DNA from: Bacteroidales bacterium
Lineage (GTDB): Bacteria; Bacteroidota; Bacteroidia; Bacteroidales; Marinilabiliaceae
Direction of reading: 5' to 3'
Length of the DNA stretch: 64,000 nucleotides
NCBI GenBank assembly: GCA_024401365.1
Contig: JAKSLE010000008.1
Location: forward strand, 62,001 to 126,000
The first letter of the stretch is position 1, and each line of letters begins with the position of its first letter. This document shows, one piece after another, positions 8,591 through 18,190 of the stretch. The position numbers and the translations under genes were made by a program. The notes under the pieces were generated by a model that saw only the letters and a program-made list of their open reading frames with translations, had not been told where the DNA came from and did not search any database.

Positions 8591-9835
8591 TCAGTCCTGA
8601 TTCTCTATATCGTCTATATCGTCACTGACAAACTCTGTATTGTCGACCTTCTTGGGTTTGGCCGCAACCGAATCCTTATTGGCTGTCTGATGCTGCGCAC
8701 TGATAGCGAACATTACACCCAATACCGATGCCACTATGACATTTGATGTACCACCCATACTGAGCAATGGAAGTGTCTGACCCGTTACAGGTATAAGTCC
8801 CACTCCTACCGCCATGTTGATTATCGACTGCAGATTGAGCACGATAGCCAATCCCAATACCAGATAAATCTCGAAGGCGCTGTCGCATTTATTGACTATG
8901 CGTATGGATCTTATCAGAATCATAGCATACAGAACTATGGCTCCAATACCTCCAAGCAAGCCATACTCCTCCAGGATAGTAGAGTAGACGAAATCGGAAT
9001 AAGCCATAGGCAAGAAATTCTTGACATAGCTTCGTCCAGGTCCGCTTCCTATCAATCCCGTATGGGCAACAGCCAAACGCGCCTGCTCGGCCTGAAAATC
9101 CAAGCCACCATCATCTGGCACCAAGCCTAAGAATCGGTCGATACGACCTTTCCATGTAGGGATACGGCCAAAATGATACTCCTCTGGCACCACATAGAGA
9201 ACTATATATCCTATGAGCAAGCCCAGCAAGACAAGTCCCAACGTGTACTTCAAAGGCACCTTCCCGATGAACATCATAGAAAACACCGTGAAGAGTATCA
9301 ACATTACCGTCGAGAGGTTCTCCGTGACAATAGGTCCACATACCACAGCCGTCATGACCATAATAGGCAAAAAAGCCTTCTTGGTATCGTTTCGGTGTAC
9401 CGACAGTACTTTGGCGACATAGAATATCAGTCCTATCTTGGCGACCTCGGATGATTGTAAATTGGCGAAGCCCAAACTCAGCCAACGTCGGGAGCCATTG
9501 ATTTCGACACCTACAAACATGGTCATAACTACCAGCGCGAGGCCAGCAAGGCACATGAATATGGCATACCTGTTGAACACCTTGGGGTCCATCTTGGAAA
9601 TCACGGCACAACTAACCCAGCTTACCAGCAACAATACGCAGTGCGTAATTGGATAGTGCGTCAGATCGCCCGAATGCTTCTGATAGGCTAATACTGTTGT
9701 AGAACTGGTAATGAACAAAACAGAGAGTGCTACCAAGACCGCGAATACCCAACGCAACTGTCTATCTCCCTCAATTCTGAAGAAGAACGTGAGCGGGTTG
9801 GAAATCGCTGCTCCTATCATCTCTTTAATGCTCAT
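8591..9835 (-). CDS. ftsW: SEDS peptidoglycan polymerase FtsW
   Basis: Polytopic SEDS-family protein (about ten hydrophobic segments) of 414 residues that polymerises lipid II at the septum together with FtsI. Typical segments are NGSRRWLSLGFANLQSSEVAK near residue 110 and, toward the C-terminus, GLIGSGPGRS, DFVYSTILEEYGLLGG and LPLLSMGGTS. The hydrophilic tail is rich in D and E. The gene lies between murD (22 bp upstream) and murG, which supports FtsW over RodA. Confidence 0.96.
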   Translation of the reverse strand: MSIKEMIGAAISNPLTFFFRIEGDRQLRWVFAVLVALSVLFITSSTTVLAYQKHSGDLTHYPITHCVLLLVSWVSCAVISKMDPKVFNRYAIFMCLAGLALVVMTMFVGVEINGSRRWLSLGFANLQSSEVAKIGLIFYVAKVLSVHRNDTKKAFLPIMVMTAVVCGPIVTENLSTVMLILFTVFSMMFIGKVPLKYTLGLVLLGLLIGYIVLYVVPEEYHFGRIPTWKGRIDRFLGLVPDDGGLDFQAEQARLAVAHTGLIGSGPGRSYVKNFLPMAYSDFVYSTILEEYGLLGGIGAIVLYAMILIRSIRIVNKCDSAFEIYLVLGLAIVLNLQSIINMAVGVGLIPVTGQTLPLLSMGGTSNVIVASVLGVMFAISAQHQTANKDSVAAKPKKVDNTEFVSDDIDDIENQD

Positions 9836-9857
9836 AACTAGTCTTGTATATTGTTAA

Positions 9858-11201
9858 TTACAACTTCTCTACCTCTTCTCTGAAAAGGTTGCCTCTGTTG
9901 ATATAGCTTGTGAAAAGGTCGAAACTTGCGCAGCATGGCGAGAGCAATACTACATCTCCCGACTCTGCCAGTCTGTTGCACTCCTTGACACAATCCTGTA
10001 TAGATCGTACCTCGACGATTGTCTTAACATGACCTATATATGCAGCGAGCAACTTGCTGTTGTCGACACCCATACAAACCAAAGCCTTGACCTTTTTCTC
10101 TACCAATGGCATGAGAGTAGAGTAATCATTACCCTTGTCTGTACCACCAGCTATCCAAACTATAGGTTTAGTCTGTGCATCCAATGCATACCATGCCGAG
10201 TCGACATTAGTAGCCTTGGAATCGTTTATCCACTCTACCCCATTCAATGTGCGGACCAACTCCAAGCGGTGAGCTGCATTCTTGAATATTGCGAGACCTT
10301 TCTTCACCTCTGCAACGGTCAGCCCTTCGTTCAATACAGCTACGCAAGCCTGCATGGCATTGTACATATTGTGCTTACCATGTATGGTCATCTCCGACTG
10401 CGATACCTCGAGACGCTCCTTACCAGGCAACTCAACAACCAGATTGCCCGATGGTGTCTCGTAAGATACGGCGCCCTTCGACTTATCGCGACTTACCACT
10501 ACCTCTGTAGCTGTGACGTTCATCTGAGGACGCCATTCGCCACATACAGGGTCGTCGGCATTACCGATAAACAGATCGCTCTTTGTCTGATTCTGCAATA
10601 TTCTGTACTTGGAACGGATATAGTTCTCGAACTTATATTCGTACCTATCCAAGTGGTCGGGTGTAATATTTGTCAAAATAGCTGTATCTGCCTTGAAGTC
10701 GTACATACCGTCCAACTGGAAGCTACTGAGCTCGATGACATAATAGTCGGGCTGCTCGCTCTGCGCCACCTGTCGTGCCAAAGAGAAGCCCACATTGCCT
10801 GCCAAAGAGGCCTTGCGACCTGCTGATGTGAGCAAGTGGTGAACTAAGAGCGTTGTAGTCGTCTTACCATTAGCTCCTGTAATACAGATATGCTTACCTT
10901 TGGAATATGGATATGCAAACTCTATCTCGGAGACAATCTTCTTGTTGAGGCTTCTCAACTTCTTGATAAGCGGAGCCTTCTCTGGGATACCAGGGCTCTT
11001 TACCACGATGTCGGCATCAAGGATCTTCTCCTCTGTATGTCCTCCCTGCTCATACTCTATACCAGCCTCTGAGAGCTCTTTTACATACTGCTCCTTGAGA
11101 GTTCCGCTATCGGAAAGGAAAGTAACAAAGCCCTTGCTCTTGGCGAGTACAGCTGCTCCTACTCCACTTTCGCCTCCACCTAAAACAACTACTTTCTTCA
11201 T
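9858..11201 (-). CDS. murD: UDP-N-acetylmuramoylalanine--D-glutamate ligase MurD
   Basis: Mur ligase adding D-Glu to UDP-MurNAc-L-Ala. VVLGGGESGVG (residues 4-14) is the N-terminal nucleotide-binding loop, ITGANGKTTTT (about 107-117) the ATP loop, and NDSKATN in the C-terminal domain is the MurD-specific motif. 447 residues. It follows mraY with a 5-bp gap and precedes ftsW in the operon. Confidence 0.98.
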   Translation of the reverse strand: MKKVVVLGGGESGVGAAVLAKSKGFVTFLSDSGTLKEQYVKELSEAGIEYEQGGHTEEKILDADIVVKSPGIPEKAPLIKKLRSLNKKIVSEIEFAYPYSKGKHICITGANGKTTTTLLVHHLLTSAGRKASLAGNVGFSLARQVAQSEQPDYYVIELSSFQLDGMYDFKADTAILTNITPDHLDRYEYKFENYIRSKYRILQNQTKSDLFIGNADDPVCGEWRPQMNVTATEVVVSRDKSKGAVSYETPSGNLVVELPGKERLEVSQSEMTIHGKHNMYNAMQACVAVLNEGLTVAEVKKGLAIFKNAAHRLELVRTLNGVEWINDSKATNVDSAWYALDAQTKPIVWIAGGTDKGNDYSTLMPLVEKKVKALVCMGVDNSKLLAAYIGHVKTIVEVRSIQDCVKECNRLAESGDVVLLSPCCASFDLFTSYINRGNLFREEVEKL

Positions 11202-11206
11202 GTTTT

Positions 11207-12454
11207 TTATCGTATCTTAAGTGTTACAAGTGTGAGAATAGCAAGAATGATACATACAAGCCAGAAACGTGTCACGATCTTTGGCTCTACAATACCCTTC
11301 TTCTGGTAATGGTGGTGGAGTGGTGCCATTCTGAATATTCTGCGGCCCTCACCGTACTTCTTCTTTGTGTACTTGAAGTATCCTACCTGTATCATTACCG
11401 AAAGATTCTCTACCAAGAATATACCGCAGAGGATAGGCAAGAGCAGCTCGGTACGTATCATTATGGCAAATACTGCAATGATACCGCCTAATGTCAAACT
11501 ACCTGTATCGCCCATGAAGACCTGTGCAGGATATGCGTTATACCAGAGGAAGCCGATGGTAGCACCTATGAATGCTGCTCCGTAGATTACCAACTCGGCC
11601 GAGTTTGGTATATACATAATATTCAAATAGTTGGCATACTCAACGTGCGATGACACATACGCCAAAATACCCAAAACAGAGCCTATAATGGCCGAACATC
11701 CCGTCGCCAATCCATCAAGACCATCGGTCATATTGGCACCATTACTTGTAGCAGTAATGATGAATATAACTATCAAGGCAAAGAGCAACCATCCCAATCC
11801 CTCTTTGAGTTGTCCTTCAGCAGGAATCAACGAACGATAGTCGAACTGATGGCCCTTGACAAAAGGTATCGATGTAATAGGAGCCTTGACACTCTTGGCA
11901 CTTACCAGTACGGCATCAGCCTGTACATCGTCGACTGTTACCACCTGCTCTGTCTGTGCCTTTACTGCGGTAGAATTATCTCTTACCACGATATCAGGGC
12001 ACAAATAGAGTGTCAATGCCACGATAGCACCAAGGCCTACCTGACCTACAATCTTGAATCTTCCAGCCAAGCCCTCTTTATTCTTCTTGAATACCTTGAT
12101 ATAATCGTCCAAGAAGCCAATTGCACCCATCCAGAGTGTAGTAAGTATCATCAACAATACATACACATTGTCGAGCTTGTTGAGCAACAACACAGGGAGC
12201 AGAATAGATGCTATGATAATGATACCACCCATGGTAGGTGTACCCTTCTTCTGGAGCTGACCCTCCAATCCGAGGTCACGAACCAACTCACCTATCTGCT
12301 GCTTCTGCAACTTGTGAATAATATGCTTACCAATGATAGTAGCCGTAATCAATGAGATGATAACGGCCAATCCAGCACGGAAAGAAATGTACTGGAATAC
12401 GCTTGCACCTGGAACACCGAGTTCGCTTAAGTACTGAAAGACGTAGTTTAACAT
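11207..12454 (-). CDS. mraY: Phospho-MurNAc-pentapeptide transferase MraY
   Basis: Integral membrane enzyme that makes lipid I from UDP-MurNAc-pentapeptide and undecaprenyl phosphate. It has about ten membrane helices and the conserved cytoplasmic loops [24 protein letters not shown] (catalytic Asp), [10 protein letters not shown] and [11 protein letters not shown]. At 415 residues it is longer than the 360-residue enterobacterial enzyme; the extra length is an insertion of about 55 residues (roughly 165-220) after the fourth helix, as in other Bacteroidetes MraY. It lies between murE and murD. Confidence 0.98.
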   Translation of the reverse strand: MLNYVFQYLSELGVPGASVFQYISFRAGLAVIISLITATIIGKHIIHKLQKQQIGELVRDLGLEGQLQKKGTPTMGGIIIIASILLPVLLLNKLDNVYVLLMILTTLWMGAIGFLDDYIKVFKKNKEGLAGRFKIVGQVGLGAIVALTLYLCPDIVVRDNSTAVKAQTEQVVTVDDVQADAVLVSAKSVKAPITSIPFVKGHQFDYRSLIPAEGQLKEGLGWLLFALIVIFIITATSNGANMTDGLDGLATGCSAIIGSVLGILAYVSSHVEYANYLNIMYIPNSAELVIYGAAFIGATIGFLWYNAYPAQVFMGDTGSLTLGGIIAVFAIMIRTELLLPILCGIFLVENLSVMIQVGYFKYTKKKYGEGRRIFRMAPLHHHYQKKGIVEPKIVTRFWLVCIILAILTLVTLKIR

Positions 12455-12477
12455 ATTCTATGCGATTCTTTTCTTTT

Positions 12478-13935
12478 TTATTCTAAACCAAACAACTTAC
12501 GCACCTCTTCTCTGTCGTCGAAGTGATGCTTTACACCTTGGATATCCTGATAATCCTCATGGCCCTTACCGGCAATAAGGATGATATCGCCCGACTTAGC
12601 TATTTTGACTGCTGTCTTGATAGCCTCGCGGCGGTCGACAATCGTAAGGACATTCTCCAACTGCTCTTCTGTAAGTCCTGCACGCATATCATTGAGAATA
12701 GCTACAGGATCTTCTGTACGTGGGTTATCACTTGTCAATACCACCTGCTGAGCACCCTTTACAGCCTCTCGGGCCATCTCTGGACGCTTTGTCTTGTCGC
12801 GGTCTCCACCACATCCGCAAACGCATATCAACTGCTGCTCATCTTTTCTGATAGCGTTGATAGTAGATATTACATTTGTCAATGCATCAGGAGTATGTGC
12901 ATAATCCACAATAGCTGTCTTGCCATCCTTTGATCTGATAGTCTCAAAACGACCATCTACAGGATGCAGTGTACTCAATACCTTCAATACATTCTGTGGA
13001 TCCTCACCGAGAGAAACGGCAGCACCGTATATTGCAGTCAGGTTATAAGCATTGAACGTACCCACAAAGAGCATAAATGCCTCGAGGTTGCCCATCTTCA
13101 AAAGAGTCCCCTCAAAACCCTGCTCTATGATCTGACACTTATAGTCGGCCATTGTTCTGAGCGAATAGCTGTACTTCTTGGCAGCAGTATTCTGCAACAT
13201 TACATTGCCGTTCTTATCATCGATATTAGTCAACGCAAATGCCTCCTTCTTCAATCCGTCAAAGAAGCCCTTCTTGGCCTGTATGTAGGCATTGAATGTC
13301 TTATGGTAGTCGAGGTGGTCGTGTGTGATATTTGTGAAAATACCACCATCAAAATCCAATCCTGCAATACGATGTTGCACTACAGAGTGCGAACTTACCT
13401 CCATGAAGCAATGGGTACATCCCAGGTCGACCATCTTTCTCATCTGACGGTTGAGCTCTATCGCATCAGGCGTTGTATGTGTAGCTGCCATTCTCTCGCC
13501 CTTGATGTAGTTGGCTACTGTAGAGAATAGACCGCAATCCCTGCCCATTGCAGTAAACAATCTATAGAGAAGTGTCGCGATAGTTGTCTTGCCATTGGTA
13601 CCTGTCACACCCACAAGCTTCATCTGCTTTGATGGGTAGCCAAAGAATGCTGATGCCAACAGACCAAGACCGAGGTGAGTATCCTCTGTCACCACGTATG
13701 TAACACCATCTACGAGAGCTTCTGGCTTATTCTGGCAAACGATCAACTTACAACCTGCCTCAATGGCCTTGCCGATGTATGCATGACCATCTGTCTTCTC
13801 TCCCTTTTGAGCTACGAACATGACTCCTTCTACTGCCTTGCGGCTGTCGAAGGTCATATCCTTAACCTCTATATCTTGACTGCCTATTACCTCTGGTGCG
13901 GTAGGCAATGCTTTTAGCAATTCTGTTAATTTCAT
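12478..13935 (-). CDS. murE: UDP-MurNAc-tripeptide synthetase MurE
   Basis: Mur ligase adding the third stem-peptide residue. VTGTNGKTTIA (about 109-119) is the ATP loop, ATHTTPDA and the MEVSSHS segment are MurE-type, and DYAHTPDAL marks the C-terminal domain. The motif TSDNPRTEDP is the DNPR sequence associated with meso-diaminopimelate specificity, so this organism should have DAP-type peptidoglycan. 485 residues; 23 bp after ftsI. Confidence 0.97.
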   Translation of the reverse strand: MKLTELLKALPTAPEVIGSQDIEVKDMTFDSRKAVEGVMFVAQKGEKTDGHAYIGKAIEAGCKLIVCQNKPEALVDGVTYVVTEDTHLGLGLLASAFFGYPSKQMKLVGVTGTNGKTTIATLLYRLFTAMGRDCGLFSTVANYIKGERMAATHTTPDAIELNRQMRKMVDLGCTHCFMEVSSHSVVQHRIAGLDFDGGIFTNITHDHLDYHKTFNAYIQAKKGFFDGLKKEAFALTNIDDKNGNVMLQNTAAKKYSYSLRTMADYKCQIIEQGFEGTLLKMGNLEAFMLFVGTFNAYNLTAIYGAAVSLGEDPQNVLKVLSTLHPVDGRFETIRSKDGKTAIVDYAHTPDALTNVISTINAIRKDEQQLICVCGCGGDRDKTKRPEMAREAVKGAQQVVLTSDNPRTEDPVAILNDMRAGLTEEQLENVLTIVDRREAIKTAVKIAKSGDIILIAGKGHEDYQDIQGVKHHFDDREEVRKLFGLE

Positions 13936-13958
13936 AGACTTATATATTTAGTTCTATA

Positions 13959-16058
13959 TCAATTTGTCAGTACTAATGATACTCTAGAGCCTCTAGAGAC
14001 AGTGCTGTTTGGAGCCAACGACTGTGATTTAACACTACCGAAGCCTTTCAGGTCGACCTTCAGTCCCATCTTCTCCAGTATGCTTACTGCATCAGCTGCT
14101 CCCAAGCCTCGGACATCTGGCATTTGGCTAGAAACGACGTGCTTCTCTGTCAACACGATATCGGTCTCTTTGGCCTTAGCTGACAACCATTCGGCGCCAC
14201 TAGCTACAGGGTTGTGCTGCATCTTCAACTCGTTGAGCACGGTTCTCATGTCATCGGACTTACCACCCTTTGAGTATGGCATAACGTCGGCCAACTTTAT
14301 CTGGGTCTCTTGCACTATATTGCCGTTCTTATATTCAGCCGCATATAGTCGGTCTGCTATATCCTTGAATACCGAGCCTGCTACGACGTTGCCGTAAAAA
14401 CCTGTCTTAGCTCCGTATATCATTACAAGGCATGAATACAGCGGTTTATCTGCAGGAAAATATCCAGCAAATGAGGCAAGGTAGGTCTTCTGGTACACAC
14501 CATCTTTTACCGTCTGTGCTGTACCTGTTTTACCGGCAATCTTATATGGTGCCTTGCTGATATTCTTGGCTGTACCTCGCTCTACTACACTCTTGAGCAT
14601 CTGTTGTGCTGTCTCTATAGTACGTCGCGATGCTATCGAACTACGGATTACGGTAGGGCTGAAAGTACGGTATGGCTCACCATCTTTATCGAGGCTCTGC
14701 ACCAACATGGGTTTCATCATCTTACCATTGTTGGCCACTGCATTGTAGAATGCCAACAACTGTATAGGTGTAATCTGAAGCTCATAACCTATCGACATCC
14801 ATGGCAGGGTAATACCCGACCAACCTTTCTCCTTGTAGTTCTTGATGTTTGTTGCCTGCTCACCCTTGATATCAAGGCCCAATGAGTCGCACAGACCAAG
14901 ATTTCGAAGGCTATTCACGAATTTCTGTGGATCCTGTCCATACGATTTCATGGCCAACCTTGCAAAAGCGACGTTACTTGATGCCGCAAAGCCGTCTTCG
15001 ATCGTTATCTCATTCTCATCACCCTGATGCGAGTCGTTCAACATCACACCATATATCTTGCACTTACCGCCATATATATGTATGGTATCTGACGGTTTTA
15101 CCAGACCATTCTCTAGGCAGGTCATCATAGTGGCCAACTTAAATGTGGAACCTGGCTCTACGGCTCTACCGACAGCATAGTTGTAATAGTTCTCCCTATA
15201 CTCTCCGTCCTTAGATCTATGGAGATTTACCATTGCCTTTATGGCTCCTGTCTTGACCTCCATCACAAGAGCAATACCATACTCAGCATCGCGCTGCATA
15301 AGCTGATTCATAAGCGAATGCTCAGCCACATCCTGAATATCGATATTTATGGTTGTGTGAACATCGAGTCCGTCCTCTGGAGCTACATCCACCTTATCGA
15401 GCCAACGACCGCCTATACATATCTTCTGACCTTCGCCATCAATTCCCCTCAACTGCTTGTCGAACGATTGCTCAATACCATGCTGACCGCCCTTCTCCTT
15501 GTCGGCATACAACGAACCTACAGTACGCTCTGCCAATATACCGAACGGACGCACCCTGGCGCCATTCGCCTCTTCAAGATATCCTCCTCTGTTCTTACCT
15601 CGTCTAAGGAGAGGGAACGACTTGACCTTGTTTTTCTCTGTCAAACTCAAACGTCTTCCCTTAGGTGTGAGCCTGATATATCTCAGACCCTTAGCTCTAC
15701 TCTCACAGATATATTTCTTGTACTGAGCAGGAGTCTTGTCTTTGAAAAAATTAGACAAGCAGAGCGAAAGTGAATCTATCTCTTTGTCAAAAACCTTTCT
15801 CAAGCCATCGGCACATGGGTCCATGAATATGGTGTACTCATTGATTGAGCAGGCCAACTTTCTTCCATCATCAGCGAGTATATCTCCACGCTTAGCTGGC
15901 AATGCCACTTGCGTCTTGACATCAACCTGTCCTACAGCTGCTTCGAAGTTCACAGTCTTCTCCCAGATAAACTTAAAGCATATCACGCCCATAAGTAGGA
16001 TCACAATTGCTCCTACCACCGAGGCTCTTGTTACTATGCTCTTAAGCGTTACAGCCAT
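13959..16058 (-). CDS. ftsI: Septal transpeptidase FtsI (PBP3) with PASTA domain
   Basis: Class B penicillin-binding protein, 699 residues: one N-terminal membrane helix (about 10-32), a dimerisation/pedestal domain, and a transpeptidase domain with SxxK in GSTFKLA (catalytic Ser about 315), SSN in AASSNVAF and KTG in AGKTGTAQT. The C-terminal 60 residues (from about 640, MPDVRGLGAADAVSILEKMG) form a PASTA domain, normal for Bacteroidetes FtsI but absent from the E. coli enzyme. It cross-links septal peptidoglycan with FtsW. Gene order ftsL-like, ftsI, murE is canonical. Confidence 0.96.
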   Translation of the reverse strand: MAVTLKSIVTRASVVGAIVILLMGVICFKFIWEKTVNFEAAVGQVDVKTQVALPAKRGDILADDGRKLACSINEYTIFMDPCADGLRKVFDKEIDSLSLCLSNFFKDKTPAQYKKYICESRAKGLRYIRLTPKGRRLSLTEKNKVKSFPLLRRGKNRGGYLEEANGARVRPFGILAERTVGSLYADKEKGGQHGIEQSFDKQLRGIDGEGQKICIGGRWLDKVDVAPEDGLDVHTTINIDIQDVAEHSLMNQLMQRDAEYGIALVMEVKTGAIKAMVNLHRSKDGEYRENYYNYAVGRAVEPGSTFKLATMMTCLENGLVKPSDTIHIYGGKCKIYGVMLNDSHQGDENEITIEDGFAASSNVAFARLAMKSYGQDPQKFVNSLRNLGLCDSLGLDIKGEQATNIKNYKEKGWSGITLPWMSIGYELQITPIQLLAFYNAVANNGKMMKPMLVQSLDKDGEPYRTFSPTVIRSSIASRRTIETAQQMLKSVVERGTAKNISKAPYKIAGKTGTAQTVKDGVYQKTYLASFAGYFPADKPLYSCLVMIYGAKTGFYGNVVAGSVFKDIADRLYAAEYKNGNIVQETQIKLADVMPYSKGGKSDDMRTVLNELKMQHNPVASGAEWLSAKAKETDIVLTEKHVVSSQMPDVRGLGAADAVSILEKMGLKVDLKGFGSVKSQSLAPNSTVSRGSRVSLVLTN

Positions 16059-16107
16059 AATTGACTAAGTTGTTTACTTCTTCTATATAAAATACTGTAT
16101 ATAAATA

Positions 16108-16407
16108 CTACTCTAATATTCTCGGCGGCTCTGTCAACTCCTCGAGTCCCAATCCCTCCTGATGAGCCTTCTTGAGCACCTCACTCTGCTTACTCATCTC
16201 CATCAATCGGGCTGACGATCTGATGCGTTCATAAGTCAAATCGCTTATCTCTTTTTTCAGCGTTGCCTCGGACCTCATCAGGCTCTCCACCTTGTTGTGA
16301 TTGGCAATGTATATCAAAACCAATCCAGCCAAAAACACAAGAAACTTAGGAGATATACCTTGAGGCTTGCGATACTGCTTGATAATATTCGAAAACATGT
16401 TACTCAT
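16108..16407 (-). CDS. FtsL-like divisome protein
   Basis: 99-residue bitopic protein: a basic N-terminus (QYRKPQG), one membrane helix (about 23-37, FLVFLAGLVLIYIANH), then a leucine-zipper-like coiled coil to about residue 85. Size, topology and position between rsmH (8-bp overlap) and ftsI match the FtsL slot of the dcw cluster. FtsL sequences are too divergent to confirm by motif, so the name is positional inference. Confidence 0.8.
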   Translation of the reverse strand: MSNMFSNIIKQYRKPQGISPKFLVFLAGLVLIYIANHNKVESLMRSEATLKKEISDLTYERIRSSARLMEMSKQSEVLKKAHQEGLGLEELTEPPRILE

Positions 16408-17377
16408 CTTCCTCTTCCCTCCTTACTGCTACTCTAAGTTTGGCACTTCTCGACCTTGGGTTTCTCTCCAGCTCATCGGCATCTGGCACTATAGCCTTAC
16501 GCGTCACAGCCTCCAGTGGCACATCCACCGCCCCATATATATCTTGCTCTGCCTGAGCCACCATTGGATCGCCACTCTTTATGAGGTTCTTTACCATTCT
16601 ATCTTCCAATGAGTGATAGGCTATAACCGACAATCTGCCTGTACCTGGACGAAGCACTCTTACGCTTTGTGTAAGCATCTGTCTCAATGCTCGCATCTCT
16701 TGGTTGACCTCGATTCTCAATGCCTGAAACAACTGAGCCAGCACTTTGCTCTGCAACTTAGCAGGAGTCATTTTCTCCACCAATTCGCGAAGCTGACCTG
16801 TTGTCTTCAATCCGCCATTAGCTCCTCGGGATTTGACGATTGCCTGGGCCAACTTTCTAGGCTGCTGCACCTCGCCGTATGTTGCTAGTATATTTGTCAA
16901 CTCAGCTTCGTCATAAGTAGCCAAGATATCGGCAGCTGTGTGTTTCATTCCTTTCGACATTCGCATATCGAGCGGAGCATCGAATCGGAAAGAGAAGCCT
17001 CTCTCTGCATCGTCAAAATGGTGCGACGACACACCTAGATCGGCCAATATGCCATCGACATATTCAATATCCAAATAATGCAGAAAATGCTCCATAAACC
17101 TGAAGTTATGGCGCACTAAAGTCAATCGTTCATCATCTGGCTTATTCTCCCAAGCCTCCTGATCCTGATCAAAGGCTATCAATCGTCCCTTGGGACCGAG
17201 CCTTCTCAATATCTCCTTGGAGTGGCCTCCACCACCGAATGTCACATCGACATACACACCATCAGGCTTTATATCCAAGCCATCAACCGTGGGATGCAAC
17301 AATACTGGGACGTGGTAGACCTGCTCCATATCCTCGTTGTGCGCGAGTACTATGTCGTCATTCTTCCTCTTTTTCAT
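16400..17377 (-). CDS. rsmH: 16S rRNA m4C1402 methyltransferase RsmH
   Basis: S-adenosylmethionine-dependent N4-methyltransferase for C1402 of 16S rRNA (formerly MraW). VPVLLHPTVDGL precedes the SAM loop DVTFGGGGHS (about residues 44-53); ILADLGVSSHHFDDAERGFSFR is the catalytic loop signature, and the C-terminus has VIAYHSLEDRMVK. 325 residues, slightly long because of an acidic N-terminal extension and a charged tail. The start overlaps the mraZ stop by 4 bp (ATGA) and its end overlaps the ftsL-like gene by 8 bp, so translation is probably coupled. Confidence 0.97.
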   Translation of the reverse strand: MKKRKNDDIVLAHNEDMEQVYHVPVLLHPTVDGLDIKPDGVYVDVTFGGGGHSKEILRRLGPKGRLIAFDQDQEAWENKPDDERLTLVRHNFRFMEHFLHYLDIEYVDGILADLGVSSHHFDDAERGFSFRFDAPLDMRMSKGMKHTAADILATYDEAELTNILATYGEVQQPRKLAQAIVKSRGANGGLKTTGQLRELVEKMTPAKLQSKVLAQLFQALRIEVNQEMRALRQMLTQSVRVLRPGTGRLSVIAYHSLEDRMVKNLIKSGDPMVAQAEQDIYGAVDVPLEAVTRKAIVPDADELERNPRSRSAKLRVAVRREEEDE

Positions 17378-17817
17378 CCCAATATCTCCTGTGCCAATTG
17401 TGCTAATGCTTCAGCGCCACTAAACTGTTGCGCGTAGATCTCTGTCGACCACACCTCGACATAACGGTCAACACCAAGGAATGTAACATCCCTGTCCAAC
17501 TGTGCCAACTCTGCTATTCTCTTAGGAATAAGCACGCGACCATTAGCATCAAGTTGAACCTCGGCCGTATTCATTTGATATTGACGGAGCAACTGTACAT
17601 GCTGCCTATTGAACATATTCAACTTGGCGCGCATAGCCTCCATATCCTCTTCCCATACTTTATAGGGAACTAACTTGAGGCAATTTTCAAAGATATCTTT
17701 CTGAGCGACAAAGCGTACCTCCCCCATCTCCTCAAGCGTACGCTTGAAAGCTGCAGGTAGCACTACCCTTTGTTTTATGTCCATTTTGGCTTCAAAATCG
17801 CCTACAAATGCGCTCAT
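17374..17817 (-). CDS. mraZ: Transcriptional regulator MraZ
   Basis: 147-residue AbrB-like regulator of the dcw operon, with two MraZ repeats (about 5-50 and 75-125). The conserved segments are FEAKMDIKQRVVLPAAFK and VQLDANGRVLIPKRIAELA, the DxxGRxxLP-type DNA-binding loops; the first has diverged to DIKQRVVLP. First gene of the cluster; its own leader carries the repeat operator described separately, implying autorepression as shown for E. coli MraZ. Confidence 0.96.
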   Translation of the reverse strand: MSAFVGDFEAKMDIKQRVVLPAAFKRTLEEMGEVRFVAQKDIFENCLKLVPYKVWEEDMEAMRAKLNMFNRQHVQLLRQYQMNTAEVQLDANGRVLIPKRIAELAQLDRDVTFLGVDRYVEVWSTEIYAQQFSGAEALAQLAQEILG

Positions 17818-17861
17818 GATATTCGGCTCCTAATTTGGAGTTGTAAAGTTATATCTTTTTC

Positions 17862-17886
17862 TCCCACTTTACACCACTTTCTCCCA
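17862..17886 (-). promoter_or_regulatory. MraZ operator: three TGGGN-type direct repeats
   Basis: On the minus strand TGGGA, TGGTG and TGGGA occur exactly 10 bp apart with 5-bp spacers (plus-strand positions 17882-17886, 17872-17876, 17862-17866). This is the arrangement known for MraZ binding (TGGGN repeats with 5-nt spacers). The array lies just downstream of a TATTTTTG -7 box and about 50 bp before the mraZ ATG, so MraZ bound here would block the dcw promoter. Confidence 0.8.
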
Positions 17887-17893
17887 CTTTTAA

Positions 17894-17901
17894 CAAAAAT
17901 A
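17894..17901 (-). promoter_or_regulatory. -7 box of the dcw (mraZ) promoter
   Basis: The minus strand reads TATTTTTG, a match to TAnnTTTG, 77 bp upstream of the mraZ start and directly upstream of the MraZ repeats. No clear -33 TTG was found at 19-21 bp. Confidence 0.55.
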
Positions 17902-18190
17902 TTTACAACTCACTGATTATCAGCACTAATTAATTTATACTAGAAACGGCACCAACCCGTAAAATTTCTCTCATATAAATTGGACATTCCGACTACTTGA
18001 TAATCAACGCATAGCGTACTACTGAAGCATAAACAACGAAAAAATGGAACAAAAAAATCTCAAATTCTCACACCAAAACGAAACTTCTTCGCTATTCTTG
18101 AGTACATAAGGTTTATGTTTCAACCTTAGAAACATCTAAAACAAACACACTTCGCCCAACAAGCGGCAACAAACGAAAACCAACGCACGC
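17902..18190. other. Intergenic region between mraZ and lipoprotein gene
   Basis: No gene seen. It holds the divergent promoters. The only further structure is an inverted repeat ATGTTTC (18115-18121) / GAAACAT (18129-18135) with a 7-nt gap, about 55 bp before the lipoprotein gene; without a T-tract it is more likely an operator or leader hairpin than a terminator. Confidence 0.4.

Noticed and set aside
2515..17817. Many long plus-strand ORFs inside the dcw cluster (e.g. 10029-10826, 12964-13530)
   Set aside because: They are antisense shadows of conserved Mur and Fts genes, lack promoters, and show Cys/His/Tyr-rich composition typical of reverse frames.
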